Part shown: piece by piece, positions 1-9,291 of the stretch | Layout of the letters: each line of letters opens with the position of its first letter | How positions within the stretch are numbered: the first letter of the stretch is position 1 | Source: Ancylobacter polymorphus | GTDB lineage: Bacteria > Pseudomonadota > Alphaproteobacteria > Rhizobiales > Xanthobacteraceae | Assembly (NCBI RefSeq): GCF_022836935.1 | Contig: NZ_CP083239.1 | Coordinates: forward strand, 1,750,001-1,814,000 | Length of the DNA stretch: 64,000 bases | Reading direction: 5' to 3' | Notes under the pieces: generated by a model | Databases searched by the model: none | Seen by the model: the letters and a program-made list of their open reading frames with translations, nothing else | Told to the model about the DNA's origin: nothing | Position numbers and translations under genes: made by a program

Positions 1-120
1 AAGAGTGCGGCTATGAAAAAAGGGCGCGCCGTGGTTCACACGACACGCCCAGCAAAGTCTTTGGGAGAGCGGCCGCCCGTTCGTGGCGGGCGACCGATAG
101 CCGCCTTAGTGTCGCGCGTT

Positions 121-1326
121 CTAACCCGCCTTCTTGAACTTCGCCGCTTCTTCCGAACCGCCGGTCGCGTTGCCCTTGGAATAGGAATGCGCGCCGACGC
201 CGGCGAGGTTGCCGCCCTGGACGATGAGATATTCGTCGCGGATCGGCCGGCCCTCGAAGAAGCATTCGAGGATCTCCCGCGTGCCGGCGGCATAGCGGGT
301 CTGGGCGGTGAGCGAGGTGCCCGACATGTGCGGCGTCATGCCGTTCCACGCCATGGTGCGCCAGGGGTGATCGGCCGGCGCCGGCTGCGGGAACCACACA
401 TCGCCGGCATAGCCGGCCAACGTGCCGTTCTCCAACGCCCGGGCGATGGCGTCGCGGTCGCAGAGCTTGCCGCGCGCGGTGTTGACGATATAGGCGCCGC
501 GCTTGAACAGCTTCAGCGTCTCCTCATTGACCATATGCTCGGTCTCGGGATGCAGCGGGCAGTTCAGCGTCACCACATCGCAATGCGGGTACATGTCGGT
601 GGGCGAGGCGTGCCAGGTGAGGTTCAGCTCCTTCTCGACCGACTCAGGCAGCCGGTGACGGTCGGTGTAGTGCAGCTTCACGTCGAAGGGCGCGAGCCTG
701 CGCAGCACGGCGAGGCCGATGCGGCCGGCGGCGACGGTGCCGACGCTCATCGCTTCGAGATCGTAGGAGTGCTTCACGCAGTCGGCTATGTTCCAACCGC
801 CCTTGCGCGCCCAGTCATGCGCGGGCAGATAGTTGCGCACCAGGCCCAGGATCATCATCACCACATGCTCGGCGACGCTGATCGAGTTGCAATAGGTGAC
901 TTCGGCCACGGTGACGCCACGATCAATAGCCGACTGAAGGTCGACATGGTCGGAGCCGATGCCGGCCGTGAGCGCGAGTTTCAGGTTCTTCGCCTTGGCG
1001 AAGCGCTCGGGCGTGAGATAGGCCGGCCAGAAGGGCTGGGAGATGACGATATCCGCGTCGACCAGTTCCTTCTCGAACACCGAATCCGGGCCGTCCTTGT
1101 CGGAGGTCACCACCAGCGTGTGGCCATTGGATTCGAGATATTTGCGCAGGCCCAGTTCACCGGACACGCTGCCGAGCATGGTGCCGGGCGTGAAGTCGAT
1201 CGCCTTGGGCGTCGGCAGGGTCTGGCCGCCGGGATAATGGTCGATCTTCGGCAGGTCGTCGCGGGCATAGGTGGTGGGGTAGCCGTCGATCGGGTCATCG
1301 TAGAGAACGCACAGAACCTTTGCCAT
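121..1326 (-). CDS. fdh: NAD-dependent formate dehydrogenase
   Basis: Oxidises formate to CO2 with reduction of NAD+, in the cytoplasm; a cofactor-free D-2-hydroxyacid dehydrogenase family enzyme. The 401-residue length and residue spacing match the well-studied Pseudomonas sp. 101 enzyme. Visible are N147 in TYCNS, the dinucleotide loop GTVAAGRIG (196-204), D222 in TDRH that favours NAD over NADP, R285 in NTARGK and catalytic H333 in TPHMSGTS. The ATG at 1326 is chosen over upstream in-frame starts because a GAGGAAA Shine-Dalgarno lies just before it and it gives the family length. A LysR gene lies upstream on the same strand. Formate may come from the formamidases or C1 metabolism of this organism (inference). 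Confidence 0.96.
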   Translation of the reverse strand: MAKVLCVLYDDPIDGYPTTYARDDLPKIDHYPGGQTLPTPKAIDFTPGTMLGSVSGELGLRKYLESNGHTLVVTSDKDGPDSVFEKELVDADIVISQPFWPAYLTPERFAKAKNLKLALTAGIGSDHVDLQSAIDRGVTVAEVTYCNSISVAEHVVMMILGLVRNYLPAHDWARKGGWNIADCVKHSYDLEAMSVGTVAAGRIGLAVLRRLAPFDVKLHYTDRHRLPESVEKELNLTWHASPTDMYPHCDVVTLNCPLHPETEHMVNEETLKLFKRGAYIVNTARGKLCDRDAIARALENGTLAGYAGDVWFPQPAPADHPWRTMAWNGMTPHMSGTSLTAQTRYAAGTREILECFFEGRPIRDEYLIVQGGNLAGVGAHSYSKGNATGGSEEAAKFKKAG

Positions 1327-1657
1327 CGGGCCATTTCCTCGCTTGGGGTTGAGCGGGGACGTTTCCGCCGCGTCACGCGGCAGAGCCTGCCTGCCGGACG
1401 GGCCGGCGTCTTGATCTCTGCAGGGGTGGCCGGTCCGGAAGAGCGTCCCGAAACGGCGCGGCGGTCGTCCTTGTGCCGGGTGGGGCGGGGTGATCGGCTC
1501 CGCCTCTCGCCGGCCCCTGGACACTGGCCCGGGCGGGGCGGCGGTTCAAATTGAAAGCGCTGAACAATTGATAGACGGCGGATATGAAGGTTCGCGCGCC
1601 GCTTCGCCCCGCGCGGGGCCACCGGTGGCGGGGCGGAACAGCCACGCCCGTCATGCC
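1327..1657. promoter_or_regulatory. Intergenic region upstream of fdh with palindrome
   Basis: This gene-free 331 bp lies between the LysR stop and the fdh start and should hold the fdh promoter on the minus strand. It contains the perfect 11-bp palindrome TTCAAATTGAA at 1545-1555, followed by an ATTG-rich patch to about 1580, in otherwise very GC-rich DNA. This is the most operator-like site for the neighbouring LysR protein, but no clear -35/-10 pair is visible. Confidence 0.4.
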
Positions 1658-2569
1658 TCAGCCGAACAGCCCTTCCAGCGTCCCCTCGCGCGCCAGCTTC
1701 TGCGCCAGCCGGTGCAGCGCGCCGGCCACGGGGCTCAGCGGGTCGCGTTCGGACAGCACCAGCCCGATGGGCTGCACGTGCACTGGGTCCACCAGCGGCA
1801 CGGCGGCGAGATCGGCGCCGTCGCCGAGCCCGCGAAAGCTCGCCTCCGGCACCAGGCTGTTCCACGGGCCGCGCCGCACAAAGGACCACACGCCCATGAA
1901 GGAATTCGTCTCGATAACAGGGGCGGAGGCGAGGCCGGCCTCACCCATCACCTGGTCGATGATGCGGCGGTTCTGCATGTCCGGGGTGAGCAGGCACAAG
2001 GGCTGCGCCGCCGCTTCTGCCCAGCGCAGGCTGCGCCGGCGGGCGAGCGGCTCGTCGGGGCGGGTGATGAAGACATAATGCTCGCGGTAGAGCGGCACGC
2101 GGCGCACGCGGTTCAGCGGCTCATTGTCGAGATAGGTGATGCCGGCGTCGAGCTCCATCGCGTCGAGCCCGCGCTGGATCGCCGCCGAGGAGAGGGTGAG
2201 CATCTGCACCTTCACCCCGGGATGGCGGTCGCGGAAAGGGGCGAGCAGGGCCGGCGCGGCGGCGGTCGCGGCGGGAATGGCGCCGACGCGCAGCGTGCCG
2301 GTTATGCTGCTGCCGGTCTCCACCCTTTCCTGCTTCAGGCTCTCATAATCGGCGGCGATCTGCCTAGCCCAGCCGAGCACGCGCTCGCCCTCCGCGGTGA
2401 AGCCGAGAAAGCGATGGCCGCGCGCGACGATGGGCACGCCGAGCTCCTGCTCCAGCTTGCGGATGCCGGCGGACAGCGTCGGCTGGGTGACATGGCAGGC
2501 GGCCGCCGCACGGCCGAAATGCTTCTCGCGGGCCAAGGCGACGAGATAGTGCATCTGCCGCACGAACAT
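1658..2569 (-). CDS. LysR family transcriptional regulator
   Basis: A 303-residue LysR-type regulator. The N-terminal winged HTH covers about residues 1-60 (HFGRAAAACHVTQPTLS, then the KLEQELG recognition segment), followed by a periplasmic-binding-protein-like effector domain. It sits directly upstream of formate dehydrogenase on the same strand, so it probably controls fdh and perhaps itself; this is inferred from position. The ATG at 2569 is preferred; a TTG at 2581 sits too close to the GAGGAG sequence to be convincing. The effector is unknown. Confidence 0.9.
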   Translation of the reverse strand: MFVRQMHYLVALAREKHFGRAAAACHVTQPTLSAGIRKLEQELGVPIVARGHRFLGFTAEGERVLGWARQIAADYESLKQERVETGSSITGTLRVGAIPAATAAAPALLAPFRDRHPGVKVQMLTLSSAAIQRGLDAMELDAGITYLDNEPLNRVRRVPLYREHYVFITRPDEPLARRRSLRWAEAAAQPLCLLTPDMQNRRIIDQVMGEAGLASAPVIETNSFMGVWSFVRRGPWNSLVPEASFRGLGDGADLAAVPLVDPVHVQPIGLVLSERDPLSPVAGALHRLAQKLAREGTLEGLFG

Positions 2570-2617
2570 GGGCGGTTCCAAAGCTCCTCAAGGGTGCGGC
2601 GTGGCGTCCCGGCCCCG

Positions 2618-3568
2618 CTATTTCCGCTCGGATACAGCAGACATATAGGCGGAAAGCCGACGGCGAAAGGCCTTCGGCTTCTCCGCAAACAGCCGGGCAT
2701 GGAGAAGCAGGGCGGTGTGGGCCAGCTTGCCCTGCCGCGCGGCGATGGCGGCGAGCAGCGGGGCGCACCAGGCCGGGCGCCGGCCGGCGCGCGCGGGATG
2801 CGCTTCGACCAGCGTGCGCAGCACGGCGAGATCGTGATGCTTGCCGAGCTTGTCGCGCAGCCGCTGCAATTCGTCGACCCAGAACTGGCCGAGCCCCGGC
2901 CAGTCGGCGACCACCAGCTCCATCTGGTAGCGCTGGGCGATCACATCCTTGCGCAACTCATGCAGGCTTTCGTCGTCTTGTGGGTCGACGGCGCGGCCGG
3001 CGCGGCGCGCCTTGGCATAGGAGGCGGCCAGCGCCGCACACAGCGCGCCGTCATCCAGCGCGGCGCCAAGCCGGGGGAGGGCTTCGGCCAGAGCCGCCAT
3101 TTCTGCCTCCAGCGCGGCGCGATGCGCGCCGACGCCATCGCCCTGCGGCACCGGCGCGTCGGTGCTGGCGAGGGCGCGGCCGGCGGCCCGGCGCGTCGCC
3201 TTGGCAAGGCCGGCCTTGGCGACGAGATCGTCCAGCGCGTCCTCCCGCGCCGCCGCGTCGCGGGCCTGGGCGAGATGGCGGGCGGTTTGTGCCAAGGCGC
3301 GCCGGGCGGCGCGGGCGCGCTGGGAGACCGCGCGCGCGCGGGCGGCCTCGGCGAGCCGCAGCAGCGCCCGCAGCCGCTTGAAGCCCTTGCGCACCCCGTG
3401 CACCGCCGCTTCCGGATCGCGGAGGGCAAGAGCGTCGTGGGCCTCGGTGAAGGCGTCGTCCAATGCCAGCGCGAGGCGCGTCGGCGGCGCATCGCCCGCC
3501 GGAGCGGGACTATCCACCGGCGCCGCAGCGCTGTCCGAAACCTTCTCCGTCATGAAAGACCTTTCCAA
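2618..3568 (-). CDS. CHAD domain protein
   Basis: A conserved histidine alpha-helical domain (CHAD) protein of about 316 residues (311 if translation starts at the MTEK methionine at 3553). Two basic helices carry the diagnostic His/Arg/Lys pattern: VHGVRKGFKRLR near residue 60 and LHELRKD in the second half. CHAD proteins bind inorganic polyphosphate; many are fused to a CYTH triphosphatase domain, but this one is not. The sequence is alanine- and arginine-rich. No partner gene is adjacent, so its role here is unknown. Confidence 0.88.
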   Translation of the reverse strand: MERSFMTEKVSDSAAAPVDSPAPAGDAPPTRLALALDDAFTEAHDALALRDPEAAVHGVRKGFKRLRALLRLAEAARARAVSQRARAARRALAQTARHLAQARDAAAREDALDDLVAKAGLAKATRRAAGRALASTDAPVPQGDGVGAHRAALEAEMAALAEALPRLGAALDDGALCAALAASYAKARRAGRAVDPQDDESLHELRKDVIAQRYQMELVVADWPGLGQFWVDELQRLRDKLGKHHDLAVLRTLVEAHPARAGRRPAWCAPLLAAIAARQGKLAHTALLLHARLFAEKPKAFRRRLSAYMSAVSERK

Positions 3569-3706
3569 ATCAGTCTGTTAGGTGCTTTCTCAACGTCCGA
3601 GACGACGATAGGGTGACAAAAAGATAGCCCGGCCCCCTTTCATTTGGCCATGCGGATTGCTAGATAGCCGCCATCGGCAAGACGCCACGGCGACTTCCGT
3701 CTCTGA

Positions 3707-3783
<77 letters not shown>

Positions 3784-3794
3784 CTGATACAGAC

Positions 3795-3824
3795 AAACCC
3801 GCAGCCTCGGCTGCGGGTTTTGTT
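3795..3824 (+). terminator. Rho-independent terminator of tRNA-fMet
   Basis: A perfect 11-bp stem (AAACCCGCAGC pairing with GCTGCGGGTTT) around a CTCG tetraloop, running into TTTTGTTGTT. It follows the tRNA by 11 bases. Confidence 0.93.
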
Positions 3825-4038
3825 GTTCTGGCGTCCCGCTTCCGCCACGCCGCGTCGCGACCCACCCGCTGCGTTCATGGCCGGGCGTCCGCGTCCGCGC
3901 CCGCTCGCGGCTGAAGCGCCTCGCATGCCCGGATCTGATGGTTGCATGCCTGAAAAGCATTGCCGCTACGGCATTTAGCTCCGGTAGTCTCCAGTCTTCC
4001 CGATCGCCGGGGGCGATGGGTCGGAAGGAGATCAGGTC

Positions 4039-5124
4039 ATGCGGCAGGTCGAGGTAGCGGTGATTGGCACGGGCTGGTGCGGCGGGATCCGCGCCGAGAC
4101 TCTTTCGCGATCGGCACTGGTGGACAAGCTGCACATCTGCGACATCCGGCCCGAGCGGCTCGCGGAGGTGCGCACCCTCACCAACGCGGCGACGGCGACG
4201 CTGGACTATCGTGACATCGTCGCGAACGACGCCATTCAGGTGGTCTACATCTCGACCACGCCAGAGAGCACGCACTACCCGATCGCCCGCGACTGCCTCA
4301 AGGCCGGCAAGCATGTCCTGCTGGAGAAGCCGATCGCGATGGAGCTGTGGGAGGCCAATGAGCTGATCGAGCTGGCGAACCGCAACGGGGTGAAATTCAC
4401 CATCGGCTATTCCCAGCGCTTCAACCCCAAGATCGCCTACGCCAAGAAGCAGATCGCCGAGGGGACTCTGGGGCGCGTGGTCAATGTGATGGTGTCGCGC
4501 CATTTGTCGCGCAGCCTCGGCAAGAAGATCGCCTCGCGGGTGAAGCTGTCGCCGGCCGCGATGGAATCGACCCATGACCTCGATTTCGTGTTCTGGCTCC
4601 TGGAGCCGGCCAAGCCTGTCCGCGTCTATTCGCAGGGCGCCTATGGCTACATGCAGGCCGTCAACGGCTCTTATGACTGCATGTGGTCCACCGTGACCAT
4701 GGATAACGGCATGCTGGTGGTGATCGGCGGCGGCTGGAACCTGCCGCCGGCCTATCCCAACTATTGCGGCACCTGGATCGAGATCACCGGCACCGAGGGC
4801 GCGCTGATCCTCGACGACACGCAGCGCGACAATTGGCTGAGCACGGTGAGCGGGGGCACGCGCTTCCCGATGTCGACCATGCCCGGCGAGCAGGTCGATC
4901 ATGTCTTTGCCGGCCAGATGGGACCGGAGACGCTGCATTTCCTTGAATCGGTGCTGCTCGACCGCGCGCCCATGGTGGCGCCCGAACATGCCCGCATGGT
5001 GATGGAGAGCTATCTGGCGGCCGATCTCTCGGCGGCGGTCAACGAGCCGGTGGATCTGCCGCTGTCGAACCGCTCCATCGCCCAGATCAACGATCTGAAA
5101 GCGGCGATGATCGCCGCTTCCTGA
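4039..5124 (+). CDS. Gfo/Idh/MocA family oxidoreductase
   Basis: A 361-residue NAD(P)-dependent dehydrogenase. The N-terminal Rossmann fold starts with VAVIGTGWCG (residues 5-14), the nucleotide-side lysine motif is LEKPI near residue 97, and the C-terminal half is the family's open alpha/beta domain (STHDLDFVFWLLE). These enzymes act on sugars, inositols or other hydroxy compounds. A strong GGAAGGAGA Shine-Dalgarno precedes the ATG. It is a single gene facing the first TTT operon across a shared terminator, so its substrate could be what that transporter brings in (inference). It is the first of four family members in the window. Confidence 0.92.
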   Translation: MRQVEVAVIGTGWCGGIRAETLSRSALVDKLHICDIRPERLAEVRTLTNAATATLDYRDIVANDAIQVVYISTTPESTHYPIARDCLKAGKHVLLEKPIAMELWEANELIELANRNGVKFTIGYSQRFNPKIAYAKKQIAEGTLGRVVNVMVSRHLSRSLGKKIASRVKLSPAAMESTHDLDFVFWLLEPAKPVRVYSQGAYGYMQAVNGSYDCMWSTVTMDNGMLVVIGGGWNLPPAYPNYCGTWIEITGTEGALILDDTQRDNWLSTVSGGTRFPMSTMPGEQVDHVFAGQMGPETLHFLESVLLDRAPMVAPEHARMVMESYLAADLSAAVNEPVDLPLSNRSIAQINDLKAAMIAAS

Positions 5125-5150
5125 CCTCCAACAAAGCGATGCCGGCCAGC

Positions 5151-5173
5151 GACCGGCGCCCTTGGCGCCGGTC
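5151..5173. terminator. Bidirectional hairpin between convergent genes
   Basis: A perfect 10-bp stem (GACCGGCGCC with GGCGCCGGTC) around CTT lies between the stop of the plus-strand oxidoreductase and the stop of the minus-strand tctA. There is no long T-run, so termination strength is uncertain. Confidence 0.7.
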
Positions 5174-5181
5174 GTCTCATG

Positions 5182-6705
5182 TCAGGCGGTCGCCGGGCGC
5201 GTGCCGCTCCGGCGCGCCTGACTGGACCGCCGGAACGCCAGGACCACGGTGATCAGGGCGATCAGCAGCAGGCCCATCGTGATCGGTCGGGTCAGCATGA
5301 AGCTGAGATCGCCGCCATGGATCACCATGGCCCGGTTGAGATTGGATTCGACGATGGGGCCCATGACGAAGGCGAGCACGATGGGGATCACCGGCATCTG
5401 GATCTTGTCGAACCAGAAGGCGACCGCCCCAAGCATCAGCGCCATGATGATGTGCGGGGTATAGGTCTGGTCGGCGAACACGCCGATGATCAAAAGGATG
5501 AGCACGAACGGGCCTAGAATGTAGCGGGGAATCTGCGCGACGAGCGCGAAGACGCGGACACCCGCCATGCCGACGAGCAGCATCAGCAGCGCCGAGGCGA
5601 TGAGGCCGACAAACACCGCCATCACCAGCAATCCGTTGCGCTCGAACAGCAGTGGGCCGGGCACCACACCCTTGGAGATCAGCAGGCCGAGCAGGATCGC
5701 GATGGCGCCCGATCCCGGCACACCCAGTGCCAGCGAGGGAATGAGCGCGCCGGCGACGATGGCGTTGTTGGCGGTCTCCGGCGCGGCGACGCCTTCATCG
5801 CAGCCGGTGCCGAATTTCTCCGGGTGCTTGGAGGCGCGGCGTTCCTCATTATAGGCGACAATCGAGGACACGGTGGCGCCGGGGCCGGGAATGGAGCCGA
5901 TGGCGGTGCCGATCACCGTCGCGCGCAGCATGGTCGGCGAGAGCTTCTTCATCTCCTTCCAGCCGACATGGTTCTTCTCGCGATCCGCGCCCTTGATCGA
6001 CTGCAGGTCGAGCCCGGCCTCGCCCTTGCGCGCCATCAGCAGCCGGAACGCTTCCGGCATCGCCATCAGGCCGGTGATGACGACGATCAGCGGCAGGCCT
6101 TCCATCAGCGATTCCAGGCCGAAGGTGAAGCGCAGGCCGGCAAAACCGGAACTGCCGATGGTCGCCAGGAACAGGCCGATGCCGGTGGCGACGAAGCCCT
6201 TCACCGGGCTGTTGCCGAAGAACGAGCCGATCATCGACAGGCCGAACACGCCGACCGCGAACATTTCACTGGGGCCGAACTGCAGGCCGATCCAGGCCAG
6301 GCCCGACGCGGCGAACAGGAAGATCAGGCTGGAGGCGATGGAGCCGACCACGCCGGTATAGAGCGAGATCTTGAGCGCGCGCGCCGCCTTGCCCTGCTGG
6401 GCCATCGGGTAGCCGTCGAGCAGCGTGACCGCCGCCGCGGCGGTGCCGGGCGTGCGGATCAGGATCGCCGGGATGGAGCCGCCATATTCCGCCGCCGCAT
6501 AGATCGAGATGAAGAACAGCGCTCCCGCTTCCGGCGACATGAAGAAGGTGAAAGGGAACATCAGCGCCAGCGCCTGCGCCGCGCCGAAGCCGGGCAGGGC
6601 GCCCAGCACCGTGCCGACGACGACGCCGGCCAGCATGATCAGGATATTGGTCGGCGACAGGACCAGAAGCGTCGCCGGGATCAGGTTGTCGAGTAGAACC
6701 TCCAT
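5182..6705 (-). CDS. TTT permease, large subunit (TctA family)
   Basis: The 507-residue large membrane subunit of a tripartite tricarboxylate transporter. It shows the family pattern of many hydrophobic helices, the N-terminal GALPGFGAAQALALMFPF segment, the mid-protein repeat GSIPGPGATVSSIVAY and the conserved PETANNA motif before SLALGVPGSGA. It couples ion gradients to uptake of a carboxylate handed over by a periplasmic TctC protein. Its start lies 10 bases downstream of the tctB stop, and the operon order is cupin, tctC, tctB, tctA. The substrate cannot be told from sequence. Confidence 0.95.
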   Translation of the reverse strand: MEVLLDNLIPATLLVLSPTNILIMLAGVVVGTVLGALPGFGAAQALALMFPFTFFMSPEAGALFFISIYAAAEYGGSIPAILIRTPGTAAAAVTLLDGYPMAQQGKAARALKISLYTGVVGSIASSLIFLFAASGLAWIGLQFGPSEMFAVGVFGLSMIGSFFGNSPVKGFVATGIGLFLATIGSSGFAGLRFTFGLESLMEGLPLIVVITGLMAMPEAFRLLMARKGEAGLDLQSIKGADREKNHVGWKEMKKLSPTMLRATVIGTAIGSIPGPGATVSSIVAYNEERRASKHPEKFGTGCDEGVAAPETANNAIVAGALIPSLALGVPGSGAIAILLGLLISKGVVPGPLLFERNGLLVMAVFVGLIASALLMLLVGMAGVRVFALVAQIPRYILGPFVLILLIIGVFADQTYTPHIIMALMLGAVAFWFDKIQMPVIPIVLAFVMGPIVESNLNRAMVIHGGDLSFMLTRPITMGLLLIALITVVLAFRRSSQARRSGTRPATA

Positions 6706-6715
6706 CGCGGCCTCC

Positions 6716-7240
6716 TCAGAAGGTGATGTAGCTGGGCAGGAAGGCCAGCGGGATCGACACGCCGAGGGCCAGCACGAAGACGAGATAGATCGTCAGCATG
6801 GTCGCGACGGCGGCGAAGGCGCTCGTCGCCGGGGAATCCAGCCGCGGATAGAGCAGCGCGAAGGTGATCGCCACGCAGGTGATCTCGAAGCCGACCGTGT
6901 CGAGACCGACCGCGAACAGGGCGCCTGCGCCGATGGCGAGGGCGAAATCGCGATATTCGAAGACGATCGGCGCCGCCTCCGCTTCCGCTTCGGGCGAGCC
7001 GGGATCATGCCGACGGCCTCCCCGGCCGAGATAGAGCCGGCCGAGCCAGAGCAGGGCGAAGGCGCCGGTGAAGAGCAGGATGATGCGGGGAATGAAGCCG
7101 GGGCCGGGATAGCCGCGCATGGGCGAGGGCGGCAGGCTCAGGCTGTTGACGAACAGGGCGATGACGGCGGCGAGAACCACGAGGGCGGTGACCACCTCCG
7201 CGACGCCGCGATTGATACGGACGATGCCACGCTCTTCCAT
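6716..7240 (-). CDS. TTT small membrane subunit (TctB family)
   Basis: A 174-residue protein with four hydrophobic segments (about residues 14-34, 50-70, 97-118 and 140-168), as in TctB. The loop after helix 1 carries PGPGFIPRI, the usual TctB signature of a Gly/Pro-rich turn before helix 2. It lies between tctC and tctA and forms the membrane complex with TctA. Confidence 0.9.
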   Translation of the reverse strand: MEERGIVRINRGVAEVVTALVVLAAVIALFVNSLSLPPSPMRGYPGPGFIPRIILLFTGAFALLWLGRLYLGRGGRRHDPGSPEAEAEAAPIVFEYRDFALAIGAGALFAVGLDTVGFEITCVAITFALLYPRLDSPATSAFAAVATMLTIYLVFVLALGVSIPLAFLPSYITF

Positions 7241-7317
7241 AGCGATGCTCCCTTGGATCGGGGCCGTTGACAGGCCGTCCGCGCCCCTTGGCCGGGCGCG
7301 GACAGAAGGGGCGTGGC

Positions 7318-8286
7318 TCAGAGAATGCCGTTCTGCTGCATGAAGGTGCGGTAGCCCTCACGTTCTTCGTCGAACGACTTCTTCAGCTTGGCGCCATCGG
7401 TCTCGAACGCCTTTTCGACATGCGGGCTGTTCTTGAGATATTCGGCATATTCCGGCCCATCGACCACCTTCTGGAAGGCGGCGCGCACCTTGGCCTTGAC
7501 GTCCTCGGGGGTGCCCTTCTTGACGAAGATGCCCTGCCATTGATGCGAGATCGGGTAGACGTAGCCCAGCTCCTGAATGGTGGGTACATCGGGCATTTTG
7601 GGCGAGCGCGTCTCGTTGAGCACCACGAGGGTGCGCAGCTTGCCGGCCTCCTGATGCGGCATGATCTGGCCGATCGTGCCGAGCCCCGCTGGCACATGGC
7701 CGCCGAGCAGGTCGCGGATCGCGTCGCCCGAACCTTCATAGGGAATGTGGTTGACGGTGGCGCCCGCCGCCGTGAAGGCCGAGAGGATGTGCTTGTGGTG
7801 GATCGAGCCGATCTTGTTGCCGGCGACGCCGATGCTGCCCGGCGCCAGCTTGGCGGCGGTGACGAGCTCGCCGAAGGTCTGGTACTTGCTGTCCGAGCGG
7901 ACGGCGAGCCCGTAGACGAACTTCTCGACCTTCACCAGGAACTCGAAATCGTCCGGCTTGGCGGAGAAGGTCGGCAGGTTCATGTAGCCCGAGAAGCTCG
8001 CGCTGGCGTGCAGCAGCGTGTAGCCATCCGCGGGGCGGCTCATGACATAGACCGCCGCCTCATTGCCGGAGCCGGCACCCTTGTAGACCACGTTCACCGG
8101 CTTGCCGAGCACGTCGGGCTTGGCGAGCACCTGCGCCATGAGCTGGCACCATTGCGCCGCAGTGGAGCCGGGCGAGGTCGAGCAGACAAGTTCGATCGGC
8201 TTGGTGGGGTAGGTCTGCGCCTGCGCCGCCGGGGCGGCGACGGCAGACAGCATCACGGCCGCGAGGCCGGCGGCGAATTTGATCAT
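7318..8286 (-). CDS. TTT periplasmic binding protein (TctC/Bug family)
   Basis: A 322-residue Bug-type receptor. A Sec signal peptide ends near AAQA (about residue 23), followed by the family opening YPTKPIELVCSTSPGSTAAQW, where most Bug proteins have PFAPGGGTD; the central DGYTLLHAS and the HIPYEGSGDAIRDLLGGHV segment are typical. The opening carries a cysteine and a tryptophan instead of the usual Gly/Thr/Asp run, so the ligand may not be a simple dicarboxylate. GGGAGGA precedes the ATG. It heads tctC-tctB-tctA. Confidence 0.93.
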   Translation of the reverse strand: MIKFAAGLAAVMLSAVAAPAAQAQTYPTKPIELVCSTSPGSTAAQWCQLMAQVLAKPDVLGKPVNVVYKGAGSGNEAAVYVMSRPADGYTLLHASASFSGYMNLPTFSAKPDDFEFLVKVEKFVYGLAVRSDSKYQTFGELVTAAKLAPGSIGVAGNKIGSIHHKHILSAFTAAGATVNHIPYEGSGDAIRDLLGGHVPAGLGTIGQIMPHQEAGKLRTLVVLNETRSPKMPDVPTIQELGYVYPISHQWQGIFVKKGTPEDVKAKVRAAFQKVVDGPEYAEYLKNSPHVEKAFETDGAKLKKSFDEEREGYRTFMQQNGIL

Positions 8287-8369
8287 GTGGTATCCTCCCA
8301 GGTTTTGGCCGCGCGGTTTTTGTGCGCTGGCCGGCCCGCGCGCACCGGTGCGGTGCGGGCGGTCGAGAA

Positions 8370-8399
8370 GAGACGCGGGTGTTGGCGCAGCCGCGTCTC
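8370..8399. other. Intercistronic hairpin between cupin and tctC
   Basis: A perfect 9-bp stem (GAGACGCGG with CCGCGTCTC) around a 12-base loop, between the cupin stop and the tctC start. It lacks a T-run and could tune transcription or mRNA stability of the highly expressed binding protein. Confidence 0.45.
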
Positions 8400-8418
8400 C
8401 CGGGCGATCAGGCTTGCA

Positions 8419-8883
8419 TCAGGCCTTGGGCTCGAAGCCCTTCTCATAGAAAGCGCCGGTGTTCTTGCCGTCGGCGGCGACACCGGCAATGCCGAAGGAC
8501 AGGTCCTTGGCGACAAAGAAGATCACGTCTTCGTCCGGCAGGGCGACGGTGGAATGGATCTTGTTGGCGGGAAAGAAGATCAGCGTGCCGGGTCCGGCGA
8601 TCCGTTCCGGCTCGCCCTCGATGTTCACGCGCAGCCGTCCCTGAATGACGTAGTTCCACTGCTCATTGGGGTGTGAATGCGGCCGGGCGCCGGTTCCGCG
8701 CGCCTTGCGCATCAAGCCGACCTGCGTGCGCTCGCCTTCGACCACAGGCCCGATGGCGGTGCTGTAGGTCGGGCCGGCTTCCATCTTGTCGAGGGTGAGC
8801 AGGTCGAAAATATAGGCGCCTTCGCCGGCTTTCACCGCGCCTTCGTTCTTGGTTTCACGCGACATGGCGGCTTGTGCGGACAT
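8419..8883 (-). CDS. Cupin domain protein
   Basis: A 154-residue single-domain cupin. The first metal motif is RPHSHPNEQWNYVIQG (two His and a Glu at about residues 69-75), and the second is centred on NKIHST. It lies first in the tctCBA operon, 130 bp upstream of tctC, so it probably acts on, senses or isomerises the imported compound; this is inference. A GGGAGGAAG Shine-Dalgarno supports the ATG at 8883; the second methionine seven codons in is possible. Confidence 0.85.
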   Translation of the reverse strand: MSAQAAMSRETKNEGAVKAGEGAYIFDLLTLDKMEAGPTYSTAIGPVVEGERTQVGLMRKARGTGARPHSHPNEQWNYVIQGRLRVNIEGEPERIAGPGTLIFFPANKIHSTVALPDEDVIFFVAKDLSFGIAGVAADGKNTGAFYEKGFEPKA

Positions 8884-9290
8884 GTGTGGCTTCCTCCCGT
8901 TGCAGTCCCGCCGGCTCGTTCTCGGTTTGCCGTGTCAGGATCAAGGTCCGGACGTGTTGAGCGCACGCTCCAGGCGGAAGGATGCGCCGTGCCGGATCAG
9001 ATTAACATATGAACGATGTTTGAACATTTCTCATAAGTCAATAAATTCCGACGAATTGTCGAATTGTCACCCGGAGGTGCCGCTCCGACCTTGGTGCCGG
9101 TCCTGCATCCATGCCCTTTCACTATGTCCCAATGGCGAAAGAGCATTTGCGCGGCCTGGAAACGCATGGTCCGCTCACCCTCAACAACAATGATTGAACG
9201 GGTGGAAACCATGAGGAACATGGACGACGACGCCATCAATGCGCGTCCGCAGGGCGAAGTCTATGCGGCGGCGGCAGAGGGAGCGCGGTG
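8884..9290. promoter_or_regulatory. Divergent promoter region with dyads
   Basis: About 400 bp between the minus-strand cupin/TTT operon and the plus-strand oxidoreductase. The stretch 8998-9070 is strikingly AT-rich for this genome. It holds AACAT-N7-ATGTT at about 9004-9020, the dyad CGAC-GAATT-GTCG at 9049-9061 and a tandem GAATTGTC repeat at 9053-9068. These are plausible operator and promoter elements, but no regulator gene is adjacent. A possible 33-codon ORF (9190-9291) ends in the same region. Confidence 0.45.
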
Positions 9291-9291
9291 A
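9190..9291 (+). CDS. Possible short upstream ORF coupled to the oxidoreductase
   Basis: A 33-codon frame opening at the ATG at 9190, with an internal ATG at 9211 that is also possible. Its TGA overlaps the next gene's ATG as TGATG, an arrangement common for translational coupling. The peptide is acidic at first and ends in an alanine run; it resembles nothing I recognise. It may only be a leader, or chance. Confidence 0.25.
   Translation: MIERVETMRNMDDDAINARPQGEVYAAAAEGAR

Noticed and set aside
74..92. Short hairpin CGCCCG-N7-CGGGCG downstream of fdh as terminator
   Set aside because: Only 6 bp without a T-run in very GC-rich sequence; too weak to list.
1490..3616. A 708-codon plus-strand frame opposite LysR and CHAD genes
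   Set aside because: Mirror of two well-supported genes, no ribosome site and no recognisable motif.
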